Shown here piece by piece: positions 17,067-25,528 of a stretch of 64,000 bases of DNA. Source of the stretch: Microbacterium binotii (GTDB lineage: Bacteria > Actinomycetota > Actinomycetes > Actinomycetales > Microbacteriaceae); assembly GCF_021398715.1 (NCBI RefSeq), contig NZ_CP090347.1, forward strand, positions 3,100,001 through 3,164,000. The letters are read 5' to 3'. Numbering within the stretch: the first letter of the stretch is position 1; every line of letters starts with the position of its first letter. The notes below the pieces were generated by a model that worked only from the letters and a program-made list of their open reading frames with translations, searched no databases and was not told the DNA's origin. The position numbers and the translations under genes were made by a program.

Positions 17067-18149
17067 ATGCCCGACACACGACGCCCCGCTTCCCGGCGCC
17101 TCCCGCGCGCACTCCAGGGAGTGGCTGCCGGCGCCCTCGCCGCCGCACTGCTGCTCTCCGCTGCGCCCTCCGCATCCGCCGCCGACACCGAGGTCGACGG
17201 CTTGACCTATGCACTGGGAGCCGACACCGCCACGGTCACCGGGCAGGCGAGCCCCACCTCCGCCGTCGTCATCCCGCGGCAGATCACGGTCGACGGCGTC
17301 ACCTACACGGTCACGGCCGTGGGGGACAGCGCGTTCGACCGTACCGGCGGTACGGCGCTGACCTCGCTGAGCCTGCCGGACTCCCTCACGGACATCGGGT
17401 TCGCGGCCTTCCAGAGCAACGCGCTGACCTCGCTGACGCTCCCCGCCTCCATGCGCACCGTCGGCGATCAGGCGTTCGCGCTCAACCCGATCAGCATCGT
17501 CACGCTCAACGAGGGACTCACCAGCATCGGCAGCTTCGCGTTCTCGCAGAACCAGCTCGAACGGGTGACGCTTCCCTCCACCGTCACGAGCCTGGGCTTC
17601 GCGCCCTTCGGCGACAATCCGCTCGCGGTCCTCGAACTGCTCGGTCCGCCGCCCACCACCTTCGGCACGATCGCGGTCACGCCGCCGGCCACTGCGCTGT
17701 ACCCCTGGCGATTCGGCGAGGCCCGCTTCGCGGGGGGCTACACAGAGCCGACCTGGAACGACCTGCCCACCACCGCGGTGGCCACCGTCGCCTTCGACAC
17801 CGCCGGCGGTGACGCCATCGACGCCCAGTCGGTCGTGCTGGATGCGGGAGCCACCGCGACGCGTCCCGCCGATCCCGTCCGCGACGGCTTCACCTTCAGC
17901 GGATGGCGCGCCGCGGGCGCCGCGTACGACTTCGCGACGCCTCTCACGGGTGATCTGACCCTCACCGCAGAGTGGACCCTCGCTCCGCTGCCCGGCAGCC
18001 CCACGCCGACGCCCGCGTCCACGCCGGCGGTCACGGAGCTCGCCCACAGCGGCGTCGACCCGCTTCCCTTCGCGTTCGGAGGCCTCGGGTTGCTGGGCGT
18101 GGGAATTCTCGCGGCCTTCGTCGCGCGTCGGGCACGTCGACGCGCGTGA
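17067..18149 (+). CDS. BspA-type LRR and InlB-repeat surface protein with sortase-like tail
   Basis: 360 residues: signal peptide ending ASAAD (about residue 40); a BspA-like leucine-rich repeat region (LTSLSLPDSLTDIGFAAFQ, LTSLTLPASMRTVGDQAF, LERVTLPSTVTSLGFAPF, about 75-200); one InlB B-repeat/Flg_new domain (FDTAGGDAIDAQSV...GFTFSGWRAAGAAYDF...LTAEWT, about 235-300); Pro/Thr linker; LAHSG, transmembrane helix and Arg-rich tail. LAHSG is close to the LAxTG class E sortase signal. Probably a cell-wall displayed binding protein. TAGCGT lies exactly 6 nt before ATG, so leaderless. Confidence 0.8.
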   Translation: MPDTRRPASRRLPRALQGVAAGALAAALLLSAAPSASAADTEVDGLTYALGADTATVTGQASPTSAVVIPRQITVDGVTYTVTAVGDSAFDRTGGTALTSLSLPDSLTDIGFAAFQSNALTSLTLPASMRTVGDQAFALNPISIVTLNEGLTSIGSFAFSQNQLERVTLPSTVTSLGFAPFGDNPLAVLELLGPPPTTFGTIAVTPPATALYPWRFGEARFAGGYTEPTWNDLPTTAVATVAFDTAGGDAIDAQSVVLDAGATATRPADPVRDGFTFSGWRAAGAAYDFATPLTGDLTLTAEWTLAPLPGSPTPTPASTPAVTELAHSGVDPLPFAFGGLGLLGVGILAAFVARRARRRA

Positions 18150-18152
18150 GGA

Positions 18153-19073
18153 TCAGTACACGTATTCCATGAGCTCCACGCCGAGCACGCGGAAGGCGTC
18201 GTGCACCCGCAGCCGGTGTGCGATGGAGAGGTCGTCGAAGCACACGAACAGCGCGTAGGCGACGCCGGCACGGGGTCCGGCGAGCACACCCGCCTCCGTG
18301 CGGATGCCGGATGCCCGCCCGGTCTTGTTGACGAACAGCAGTCCGTGCTCGTCGTTGTCGTGCGCGAACGGATCGAGCCCGGTGGCGGCGGCCACGAGCG
18401 AAAGGTCATGGCCGTGGCTCAGCCATTCGGCGACCTGCGCGCTGACCCCGGCGCTGACCGCAGTGCTGTTCACGAGCTCGGCGAAGAGGTGGGCGTACTC
18501 GCGGGCCGCACCCAGCGCCACGTGCGGCGCATCGTCGGGCCCGCGCGTATCGCGGAAGCTGTCCATGAGGGCGGATCGGGTGAGCCCGAGCTGCTCGACG
18601 CGAGCGCGCACCGCGGGAAGCCCCACCCGCGACATCAGCGCGTTCGCGGCGAGGGCGTCGCCCGACGAAGCCGCGAGCAGCGCCACATCGATGAGCGGCA
18701 GCGCGGGCGCCTTCAGGTGCTGCCAGACACCCGATACGGCCACGGGTTCGATGCCCGCCCGGTCGATGATCTCCAGCGGGTTCAGTGTGCCCGCCTCGAA
18801 CTGCGCGGCGGTCTCCACGAGGAGCGGCACCACCCCGAGCCCCGCGATCGGAAGGCTGCGGAAGTCGTCGCCGGCGAGCACCGCCGAACCGAGGTCGAGG
18901 TCGTCGATGCGCACCGAGACCTGCGCCCCCGATGCGGCGAGCGCGTCCAGAGCCTTCAGGGTCGAGGTGAACGAACGCCGTCCCGCGGCGGCGCGGCGCG
19001 GAAGGCGCTTCGCTCCCCGCCGCGAGGGCGGCGCCGATTCCGTTCCGCGAGAGGCCTCGGGGGAGCTGGGCAC
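18153..19073 (-). CDS. Class A beta-lactamase-like protein lacking catalytic residues
   Basis: About 306 residues with the fold-defining order of class A serine hydrolases. The SxxK helix is replaced by Gly78-L-G-Val81 (SLPIAGLGVVPLLVETA), SDN aligns with GDA (SSGDALAANALM), while the KTG strand (VNKTGRASGIRTEAG) is intact. With nucleophile and lysine gone it should not hydrolyse beta-lactams; a binding or regulatory role is more likely. GTG 19073 is chosen because AGGAAGGA lies 9 nt upstream; an ATG at 19103 is in frame. No signal peptide is obvious. It ends 3 bp from the convergent LRR gene. Confidence 0.7.
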   Translation of the reverse strand: MPSSPEASRGTESAPPSRRGAKRLPRRAAAGRRSFTSTLKALDALAASGAQVSVRIDDLDLGSAVLAGDDFRSLPIAGLGVVPLLVETAAQFEAGTLNPLEIIDRAGIEPVAVSGVWQHLKAPALPLIDVALLAASSGDALAANALMSRVGLPAVRARVEQLGLTRSALMDSFRDTRGPDDAPHVALGAAREYAHLFAELVNSTAVSAGVSAQVAEWLSHGHDLSLVAAATGLDPFAHDNDEHGLLFVNKTGRASGIRTEAGVLAGPRAGVAYALFVCFDDLSIAHRLRVHDAFRVLGVELMEYVY

Positions 19074-19145
19074 GGCGCAGGTCCTTCCTACCGGTTCGGG
19101 CATCGGGGATGCGGGCGAGACTACGCCCGGCGGGTCACGGCTCAG

Positions 19146-21110
19146 TTACCAGATGGTGACGCGCTGGTCGGCGTCGAGCCACAGCGCGTCGCCCTCGGTG
19201 ACATCGAACGCCTCGTAGAACGCATCGATGTTGCGCACGATCTGGTTGCAGCGGAACTCGTTCGGCGAATGCGGATCGATCGTCAGCAGACGGACCGCCT
19301 CCGCGTCACGGCTCTTCTGCTGCCAGATCTGCGCCCAGCTGAGCAGGAGTCGCTGGATGCCGGTCATCCCGTCGATGACCGGATCCTCCGCGTCCCCCAG
19401 CGACAGCCGGTACGCACGGATCGCGATGCCGAGACCGCCGAGGTCGCCGATGTTCTCACCGATCGTCAGCGCTCCGTTGACGTGGTTCTCCTCCGGCAGC
19501 CCCTGCGGGACGAGAGCGTCGTACTGGGCGATGAGGTTCTTCGTGCGCTGCTCGAAGGCCTCGCGGTCCGCATCCGTCCACCAGTCGCGCAGCGACCCGT
19601 CGCCGTCGAAGCGGCTTCCCTGGTCGTCGAACCCGTGCCCGATCTCGTGACCGATGACCGCGCCGATGCCGCCGTAGTTCGCGGCCGCATCCCGGGTCTC
19701 GTCGAAGAACGGATACTGCAGGATCGCAGCGGGGAACACGATCTCGTTCATGAGCGGGTTGTAGTAGGCGTTGACCGTCTGCGGCGTCATGTACCACTCG
19801 TCGCGATCGATCGGCTGCCCGACCTTGCCCAGCTGGCGATCGTGCTCGTGCACGTGCGCCCGGCGGACGTTGCCGACGAGGTCGGCGGGGTCGAGCTCGA
19901 GACCCGAGTAGTCCTTCCACTTCACCGGGTAGCCGATCTTCGGCGTGAAGGCGTCGAGTTTGGCGAGCGCCCGCTCGCGGGTCTCGGGGCTCATCCACTC
20001 CAGCTGTGAGATCGACTGGCGGTACGCCTCGATGAGGTTGGCGACCAGCTCGTCCATCGCGGTCTTGGCCGCCGGGGGGAAGTGCCGCTCGACGTAGACC
20101 TTGCCGACGACCTCGCCCAGCGCCGCCTCGACCAGGCCGACGGCGCGCTTCCAGCGCTCGCGGTTGACCGGGACGCCGGTGAGCTGGGTGCCGTAGAACG
20201 AGAAGTTCTCGTCGACGAAGGACTCGGGCAGGAACGCGGCGGCGGCGTGCACGATCTTGAAGCGCAGCCACGCCTTCCAATCATCGAGGCGCAGCTCGGT
20301 GAGCACCGTCCCGAGCGCCTCGATGAAGCTCGGCTGCGAGACGACGATCTCGGCGAACGCATCCGGATGGTGCGGGGCGACGCCCTCGAGCCAAGGCGCG
20401 AGGTCCACGCCGGCCAGCGCGACGACCTCGTCCCACGTCTTGAGGTTGTAGGTCGCCACGGCATCGCGGCTGCGGACGTTGTCCCAGTGGTGCGAGGCCA
20501 GCTCGGTCTCCAACGCCACCACGCGTTCCGCGGCGTCCGCCGCATCCGCGACGTCGGCGAGCGTCAGGATGCGCTCGATGTGCTGGCGCAGCGCCTGACG
20601 GGTCTCCTCGAAGGAGTCGAGGCGGTAGTAGCTCTCGTCCGGCATCGACAGACCGCCCTGGATGAAGAAGGGCAGATAGCGCTGCGGGTTGCCGGGATCG
20701 GGCTCGACGTACAGCTCGACGATGCCGCCGACGCCGTCGCGCTCCAGCTCCCCCACGAGCCGGAGGAGCGAGGCGACATCGCCGACCGCATCCACACGCG
20801 CCAGCTGATCGGCGAGCGGCTCGGTGCCGCGCTCGGCGATGCGCTCGGTGTCCATGAAGCTCGTGTACAGGTCGCCGATCTTGCGCGCCTCGGTGCCGGG
20901 CTCCGCATCCTGCGACTCGAGGATGATGGCGCGGACGTCCTTCTCCGCCTGCTCGGCGAGAAGGTGGAACGAGCCCCAGCGCGCCTTGTCCTCGGGGATC
21001 TCGGTCCGGGCGATCCATTCGCCGTTGACGTAGCGGAACAGGTCGTCCTGCGGGCGGATCTCGTTGCTCAGCTCGTCGAGCGCGAGACCGGAACGGGGGG
21101 AGTCGGTCAT
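19146..21110 (-). CDS. M13 family zinc metallopeptidase (neprilysin/PepO-like)
   Basis: A 654-residue soluble M13 peptidase. Zinc site: HEIGH with His488, Glu489, His492, then GENIGDLGG about 55 residues later supplying the third ligand Glu; NAYYNPLMNEIVFPAAILQ is the substrate-binding N-A-x-Y/F motif. C-terminal W is typical of the family (VTIW). No signal peptide, so intracellular oligopeptide degradation is likely. ATG 21110 is preferred over GTG 21116 because TATCCT lies exactly 6 nt before it, implying leaderless mRNA. Divergent from the MATE exporter across a 31-bp palindrome. Confidence 0.92.
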   Translation of the reverse strand: MTDSPRSGLALDELSNEIRPQDDLFRYVNGEWIARTEIPEDKARWGSFHLLAEQAEKDVRAIILESQDAEPGTEARKIGDLYTSFMDTERIAERGTEPLADQLARVDAVGDVASLLRLVGELERDGVGGIVELYVEPDPGNPQRYLPFFIQGGLSMPDESYYRLDSFEETRQALRQHIERILTLADVADAADAAERVVALETELASHHWDNVRSRDAVATYNLKTWDEVVALAGVDLAPWLEGVAPHHPDAFAEIVVSQPSFIEALGTVLTELRLDDWKAWLRFKIVHAAAAFLPESFVDENFSFYGTQLTGVPVNRERWKRAVGLVEAALGEVVGKVYVERHFPPAAKTAMDELVANLIEAYRQSISQLEWMSPETRERALAKLDAFTPKIGYPVKWKDYSGLELDPADLVGNVRRAHVHEHDRQLGKVGQPIDRDEWYMTPQTVNAYYNPLMNEIVFPAAILQYPFFDETRDAAANYGGIGAVIGHEIGHGFDDQGSRFDGDGSLRDWWTDADREAFEQRTKNLIAQYDALVPQGLPEENHVNGALTIGENIGDLGGLGIAIRAYRLSLGDAEDPVIDGMTGIQRLLLSWAQIWQQKSRDAEAVRLLTIDPHSPNEFRCNQIVRNIDAFYEAFDVTEGDALWLDADQRVTIW

Positions 21111-21185
21111 GCGCACAGGATATGCCGCGCCGCTGAGTGGAGGCTCCAGCCGCCGCGACGTGCCGCCGCATCCCTCCCTCAGACC

Positions 21186-21258
21186 CCGCGAGACTGCATT
21201 TCGAGCACGAGATCACGGGTAATGACAGTGATCTCGTGCGAAAGATGCAGTCTCGCGG
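21186..21258. repeat. Long imperfect palindrome between divergent genes
   Basis: Left arm 21186-21216 (CCGCGAGACTGCATTTCGAG... ending GAGATCAC) and right arm 21228-21258 are complementary over 31 bp with only a few mismatches, around an 11-nt loop. It lies between the promoters of the M13 peptidase and MATE genes, so it is not a simple terminator. Confidence 0.75.
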
Positions 21259-21310
21259 GAGGAGAGGAGAGCGGATGCGGCGCGTCGGTGCGGGTCAATA
21301 GGGTCGAGGG

Positions 21311-22627
21311 GTGGCGGCGACACTCAATCGGCAGATCCTGAACCTCGCGGTGCCCGCGCTCGGCGCGCTCATCGCGGAGCCGCTGTTCCTCATCATCGAC
21401 GCCGCGATGATCGGTCACCTCGGCGTCGTGCCGCTCGCGGGCCTCGGCATCGCATCGGCCGTGCTGCAGACGATCGTCGGGCTCATGGTGTTCCTCGCCT
21501 ATTCGACGACCCCCGCGGTGGCACGGCGCTTCGGTGCGGGGCAGCACGGCTCGGCGGTGACGGCGGGGATCGACGGGATGTGGCTGGCCTTGGGCCTCGG
21601 CTTCATCCTCGCCGTGGCCGGATACCTCACGACCCCCACGCTCGTGGGTCTGTTCGCCCCCGCCGCCGACGTCGCGGCGGAGGCGGAGGCCTACCTGGGC
21701 ATCTCGATGTGGGGCCTGCCGGCGATGCTGATCGTGTTCGCGGCGACGGGTCTGCTGCGGGGGATGCAGGACACCGTGACACCGCTCTGGATCGCTGGCG
21801 CCGGCTTCACCGCCAACGCCGGGCTGAACTGGCTGTTCATCTACGGGTTCGGGTGGGGCATCGCCGGCTCCGCGGTCGGAACCGTCGTGGCGCAGTGGGG
21901 CATGGTGGCCGTGTACGCGCTGGTGGTGGGACGCCTGGCGCGGCGGCACGACGCATCCATCCGTCCGCGGCGCGACAGCGTGTCGGGCGCCGCGCGCAGC
22001 GGTGGCTGGATGTTCGTGCGCACCGTCTCGTTGCGCGCGGCCCTGCTCGCGACGGTCGCCGTGGCGACGGCGCTCGGCACCCTCGAGCTCGCCGGCTGGC
22101 AGGTGGCGTTCACGATCTTCTCGACCGCAGCGTTCGCCCTGGACGCGCTCGCGATCGCGGCGCAGGCCCTCGTGGGCCGCGGGCTCGGCGAGGACGACCC
22201 CGCCTTCGTACGCCGCGTGCTGGGCCGCACGGTCGCCTGGGGCGTGTGGTTCGGCGTGATCGTCGGGGCGCTGATCGGCGGCTTCTCGGGCGTGATCGGA
22301 CTCGTCTTCACCTCGGATGCGGCCATCGCCGCGCTCGTGCAGCCCGCGCTGATCGTGCTCGCCATCGCGCAGCCGCTCTGCGGCGTCGTCTTCGTGCTCG
22401 ACGGCGTGCTCATCGGCGCCGGTGACGGCAAGTACCTCGCCCTCGCGGGACTCGCCAACCTGGTGCCGTTCGTGCCCGCGCTGCTCGTGGTGCTGTGGGT
22501 CGGCACCGCGGGGGCTGCGGGCCTGGCCTGGCTCGCCGTCGCGTTCTTCGGGGTCTACATGCTGGCGCGCGCGGTCACCCTCGGCTGGCGCGTGCGCACC
22601 GGCGCCTGGATGCGCATCCCCGCCTGA
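21311..22627 (+). CDS. MATE family efflux transporter (DinF-like)
   Basis: A 438-residue integral membrane protein with about 12 helices in two MATE repeats: NRQILNLAVPALGALIAEPLFLIIDAAMIGHLG at the start and a second repeat after residue 220 (SGGWMFVRTVSLRAALLATVAVA). MATE proteins export cationic drugs or metabolites in exchange for H+ or Na+. Substrate unknown. GTG 21311 follows TAGGGT plus exactly 6 nt, so leaderless. Downstream is a long repeat-filled spacer. Confidence 0.9.
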   Translation: MAATLNRQILNLAVPALGALIAEPLFLIIDAAMIGHLGVVPLAGLGIASAVLQTIVGLMVFLAYSTTPAVARRFGAGQHGSAVTAGIDGMWLALGLGFILAVAGYLTTPTLVGLFAPAADVAAEAEAYLGISMWGLPAMLIVFAATGLLRGMQDTVTPLWIAGAGFTANAGLNWLFIYGFGWGIAGSAVGTVVAQWGMVAVYALVVGRLARRHDASIRPRRDSVSGAARSGGWMFVRTVSLRAALLATVAVATALGTLELAGWQVAFTIFSTAAFALDALAIAAQALVGRGLGEDDPAFVRRVLGRTVAWGVWFGVIVGALIGGFSGVIGLVFTSDAAIAALVQPALIVLAIAQPLCGVVFVLDGVLIGAGDGKYLALAGLANLVPFVPALLVVLWVGTAGAAGLAWLAVAFFGVYMLARAVTLGWRVRTGAWMRIPA

Positions 22628-22665
22628 GCCCGCGCTGCGGGTGTTCCGGCATCCCCGCAGCGGCG

Positions 22666-22798
22666 CCGTGCGTCGCCCGGGCTCCCGCGCCCTGCGTGTC
22701 TCGGCTCCCGTGCCGTGCGCCGCCCGGGCTCCCATGCCCTGCGTGTCTCGGCTCCCGCGCCGTGCGTCGCCCGGGCTCCCGTGCCCTGCGTGTCTCAG
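22666..22798 (+). repeat. 47-bp tandem repeat, about 2.8 units
   Basis: Units at 22666-22712, 22713-22759 and 22760-22798 (the last truncated) starting CCGTGCGTCGCCCGGGCTCC and containing CCTGCGTGTCTCGG. They differ at a few positions. The array runs straight into the palindrome pair at 22790, whose left arm GTGTCTCA matches the GTGTCTC inside each unit. Together these fill the 491-bp gap 22628-23118; no gene is seen there. Confidence 0.75.
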
Positions 22799-22914
22799 AC
22801 GTCCACCCTCGCGCGGGCCTATCCGTGCACAAGTGAGACACGCACGTCCGACCCACCGCTGCGCGTCTCACACATGCACGTGAGGAGAGCGGCATGCCTG
22901 CACAACTGAGACAC
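22790..22914. repeat. Paired 52-bp palindromic repeat element, locus 3
   Basis: Copies 22790-22841 and 22863-22914, again 52 bp each and again 21 bp apart. Arms GTGTCTCA... and CGTGCACAAGTGAGACAC in the first; GCGTCTCACACATGCACG and CTGCACAACTGAGACAC in the second. Located between convergent MATE and VanY-like genes. Confidence 0.85.
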
Positions 22915-23118
22915 GCAGAGGACGAGACCGGATGCGGGGACCCGGCGATTCTCACCGAGTGAGCATCCAATCATCGAGCGAGCATCGAATCGGGTGCTCG
23001 TTCGGCGATCGAATACTCGCTCGGCGGCAAGGCATCCCGCCCCAGTGGAACCAGCGCGCCCACGCACCTGGCCGGCGCGTCGAACCCGGGCGGCACCTGC
23101 ACCGTCATGCCCCCCACG

Positions 23119-23712
23119 TCAGGATGTGGCATCCGCGCGCATGTCGGGGCAGGTGCCGCCGGGAGTGGTCGCCAACTCGAAGTGCCAGCGTTCGTTGGCG
23201 TAGGTCTGGCACAGGCCGTACGCGGCGCCGTGCTCCCCGAGCCAGAGCTGCGCGTCGAGGGGCCCGATGTCGACGGCGTCGCCCGTCACATGTTGCGAGG
23301 CCTCCGGGGTCGCGACGAACCGACGCGCGGTCGCCTCATCGCCGTAATAACGGATGGCGTCGCCGAGAAGCCACCGCTGGTACGCCTCACTGCGCCATCC
23401 GCTGGAGATCAGCAGCGCCACTCCGTCCCCCGCCGCGTCGGCCGTGGCGGCGCGCATCGCATCGCGTAGCCCCGCGTCGAGCCCGGCGATGGCGGGCAGG
23501 TGATCGTCGGCGACGGTGACGGCCTGGTCGCCCCGGATGAGGCCGCTCGCCTCGTCGGGCACGAACGACCCGTCCGTGGTGAGCACGGCACGCAACCACA
23601 CGCCGGCGAGCGCAGCGAGCAGGATCGCGGCGACCAGAGCGAGGACGGCGAACACGAGCCGGTGGGACCGCGCCGGAGCGATGACGGATGCGGGTGCGAC
23701 GGAACTGTGCAT
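23119..23712 (-). CDS. VanY-like D,D-carboxypeptidase (M15B), membrane anchored
   Basis: A 197-residue protein with an N-terminal membrane helix (about residues 20-45) and an extracytoplasmic M15 domain. Zinc site SQHVTGDAVD supplies His141 and Asp148, and ERWHFE supplies catalytic Glu174 and His177. ISSGWRS is the usual substrate-loop motif. Such enzymes remove the terminal D-Ala of peptidoglycan stem peptides. GTG 23718 is an alternative start. It lies divergent from the two-component system at 23799, with a VanZ-like gene on its far side, an arrangement recalling glycopeptide-resistance accessory genes. Confidence 0.85.
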   Translation of the reverse strand: MHSSVAPASVIAPARSHRLVFAVLALVAAILLAALAGVWLRAVLTTDGSFVPDEASGLIRGDQAVTVADDHLPAIAGLDAGLRDAMRAATADAAGDGVALLISSGWRSEAYQRWLLGDAIRYYGDEATARRFVATPEASQHVTGDAVDIGPLDAQLWLGEHGAAYGLCQTYANERWHFELATTPGGTCPDMRADATS

Positions 23713-23798
23713 GCCCACATCCCACGCGTCGCCGTGTTATCACAGCGTCAGCACAATCGGATATGTCCGCGATATGTGCTCCCACCTAGACTCGCCGC

Positions 23799-24458
23799 AT
23801 GCGGGTGCTGATCGTCGAGGACGAGTTGTTCCTCGCCGAAGCGATCCGCGACGGGCTGCGTCTCGAGGCGATCGCCGCGGACGTCGCCGGCGACGGCGAC
23901 ATGGCGCTCGAGCAGCTCGCGGTCAACGCCTACGACGTCGTCGTGCTCGACCGCGACATCCCCGGCCCCAACGGCGACGAGATCGCCCGCCGTCTCACGG
24001 CCGAAGCCACGGCTCCGCGCATCCTCATGCTCACCGCCGCCGACCGACTCGACGACAAGGAGACGGGCTTCGCGAGCGGCGCGGACGATTACCTCACCAA
24101 ACCGTTCGCCCTGCGCGAGCTCGTGCTGCGGTTGCGCGCGCTGGGGCGCCGTCCGGCCGCGGGAGCGCCTCCCACGGCCGAGCGCGCGGGCGTGACGCTG
24201 GATCGGTTCCGACGCGAGGTGTTCCGCGACGGACGCTACGTCGCCCTCACCCGCAAGCAGTTCGCGGTGCTCGACGTGCTGATGAGCGCCGAGGGCGGTG
24301 TCGTCAGCGCGGAGGACCTGCTGGAGCGGGCGTGGGACGAGAACGCGGACCCGTTCACGAACGCCGTGCGGATCACGATCTCCACGCTGCGCAAGCGTCT
24401 CGGCGAACCGTGGGTCATCGAGACGGTGCCCGGCGTCGGTTACCGGATGCTGCCGTGA
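23799..24458 (+). CDS. OmpR/VanR-type response regulator
   Basis: A 219-residue regulator: receiver domain with acidic pocket EDE (residues 7-9), phospho-acceptor Asp in VVVLDRDIPGPNGDE, Thr in MLTAAD and Lys in LTKPF, then an OmpR winged helix (ALTRKQFAVLDVLMSAEGGVVSAEDLLERAW ... VRITISTLRKRLG ... VPGVGYRM). TAGACT lies 6 nt before ATG (leaderless). Its stop overlaps the GTG of the sensor kinase gene, so they are cotranscribed. Likely controls envelope genes such as the divergent VanY-like gene. Confidence 0.93.
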   Translation: MRVLIVEDELFLAEAIRDGLRLEAIAADVAGDGDMALEQLAVNAYDVVVLDRDIPGPNGDEIARRLTAEATAPRILMLTAADRLDDKETGFASGADDYLTKPFALRELVLRLRALGRRPAAGAPPTAERAGVTLDRFRREVFRDGRYVALTRKQFAVLDVLMSAEGGVVSAEDLLERAWDENADPFTNAVRITISTLRKRLGEPWVIETVPGVGYRMLP

Positions 24459-25528
24459 CGCGCCGCGGCGTCGGGGTCTCGATGCGCCTGAAGCTCGCGC
24501 TCAGCTACGCGGGCTTCCTCATCGTCGCGGGCGGCGCATTGGTCGCGGTCGGGCTTCTCGTGCTGCGCTTCGTGCCCCAGGGCGCCCTGTTCGGCATGGA
24601 CGGCGACTGGGCACCGAACCGCGCCGACCTGCTCGAGGTCTTCACCCGCTACGCCGTCTGGGCGATCATCGCGCTCGTCCTGTTCGGGCTCGTCGGCGGC
24701 TGGATCCTCGCGGGGATCGTGCTGCGTCCGCTCAAGCGCATGACGGATGCGGTCGCCCTCGTGCGCGATGGCCGCCTCGACCACCGAGTGGCGCTGCCCG
24801 GACGCCGCGACGAGCTGACCGAGCTCGCCGACACCCTCGACGCGATGCTCGACCGCATCGAGCGCACCCTCGACGAGGAGCGCCGGTTCGCCGCGAACGC
24901 GTCACACGAACTGCGCACCCCGCACGCCGTGATCCGCACGCTCGTCGAGGTGGCGCAGGCGGATCCCGCCGGACGCGACATCGACACGACTCTCGCCCGC
25001 ATCGGCGCGACGAACGACCGCGCGATCGAGGCGACGGAGGCGCTGCTCGCGCTCGCACGGGTGGGCCGCGGCACGCCCCTCGCCCTGCAGCGGGTGGACC
25101 TGGCGGCGGTCGTCGAAACGGCGCTCGCGGACGTCCGCCCGGATGCGGACGCCGCCTGCATCCGCGTCGACACCGACCTTCGGGCGTCCGTCGTCACCGC
25201 CGATGAGGCACTCCTGCTCAGACTCGCCGCCAACCTCCTGCGCAACGCCGTCGTGCACAACGTCGATGACGGATGGATGCTGGTGCGCGTGCGGGAGGGC
25301 ACGCTGATCGTCGAGAACGGCGGCGAGCAGCTGACCCCCGAGGTCGCCGCGACCCTCACCGAGCCCTTCGTACGCGGCGCCGGCCGCACCCGCGGGGCAC
25401 ACGGCCGTTCCGGGGCGGGTCTGGGACTCGCGATCGTCGCCTCGATCGTGCGCGCGCACGGGGCGACGCTGGCCGTGGCGGCGCGACCCACCGGCGGGCT
25501 GCAGATCACGGTTCACCTGCCGCGCTGA
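24455..25528 (+). CDS. Sensor histidine kinase (HAMP-HisKA-HATPase)
   Basis: A 357-residue kinase: two transmembrane helices (about residues 14-35 and 65-90) with a short external loop, HAMP domain, HisKA with phospho-His in RRFAANASHELRTPHAV, and a HATPase_c with N-box NLLRNAVVHN and G2-box SGAGLGLAIV. The expected P in the H-box region reads HELRTP normally. GTG 24455 overlaps the regulator stop (GTGA). The small sensor loop is typical of cell-envelope stress sensors. The last 16 bp overlap the convergent VanZ-like gene. Confidence 0.92.
   Translation: MTRRGVGVSMRLKLALSYAGFLIVAGGALVAVGLLVLRFVPQGALFGMDGDWAPNRADLLEVFTRYAVWAIIALVLFGLVGGWILAGIVLRPLKRMTDAVALVRDGRLDHRVALPGRRDELTELADTLDAMLDRIERTLDEERRFAANASHELRTPHAVIRTLVEVAQADPAGRDIDTTLARIGATNDRAIEATEALLALARVGRGTPLALQRVDLAAVVETALADVRPDADAACIRVDTDLRASVVTADEALLLRLAANLLRNAVVHNVDDGWMLVRVREGTLIVENGGEQLTPEVAATLTEPFVRGAGRTRGAHGRSGAGLGLAIVASIVRAHGATLAVAARPTGGLQITVHLPR

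Noticed and set aside
18201..20009. A 602-codon open frame on the plus strand
   Set aside because: Antisense to the beta-lactamase-like and M13 peptidase genes, both with clear motifs; no independent coding signal.
22932..23519. Possible gene in the spacer and over the VanY-like gene
   Set aside because: Most of it is antisense to the VanY-like gene; the spacer part is repeat-derived and has no ribosome site.
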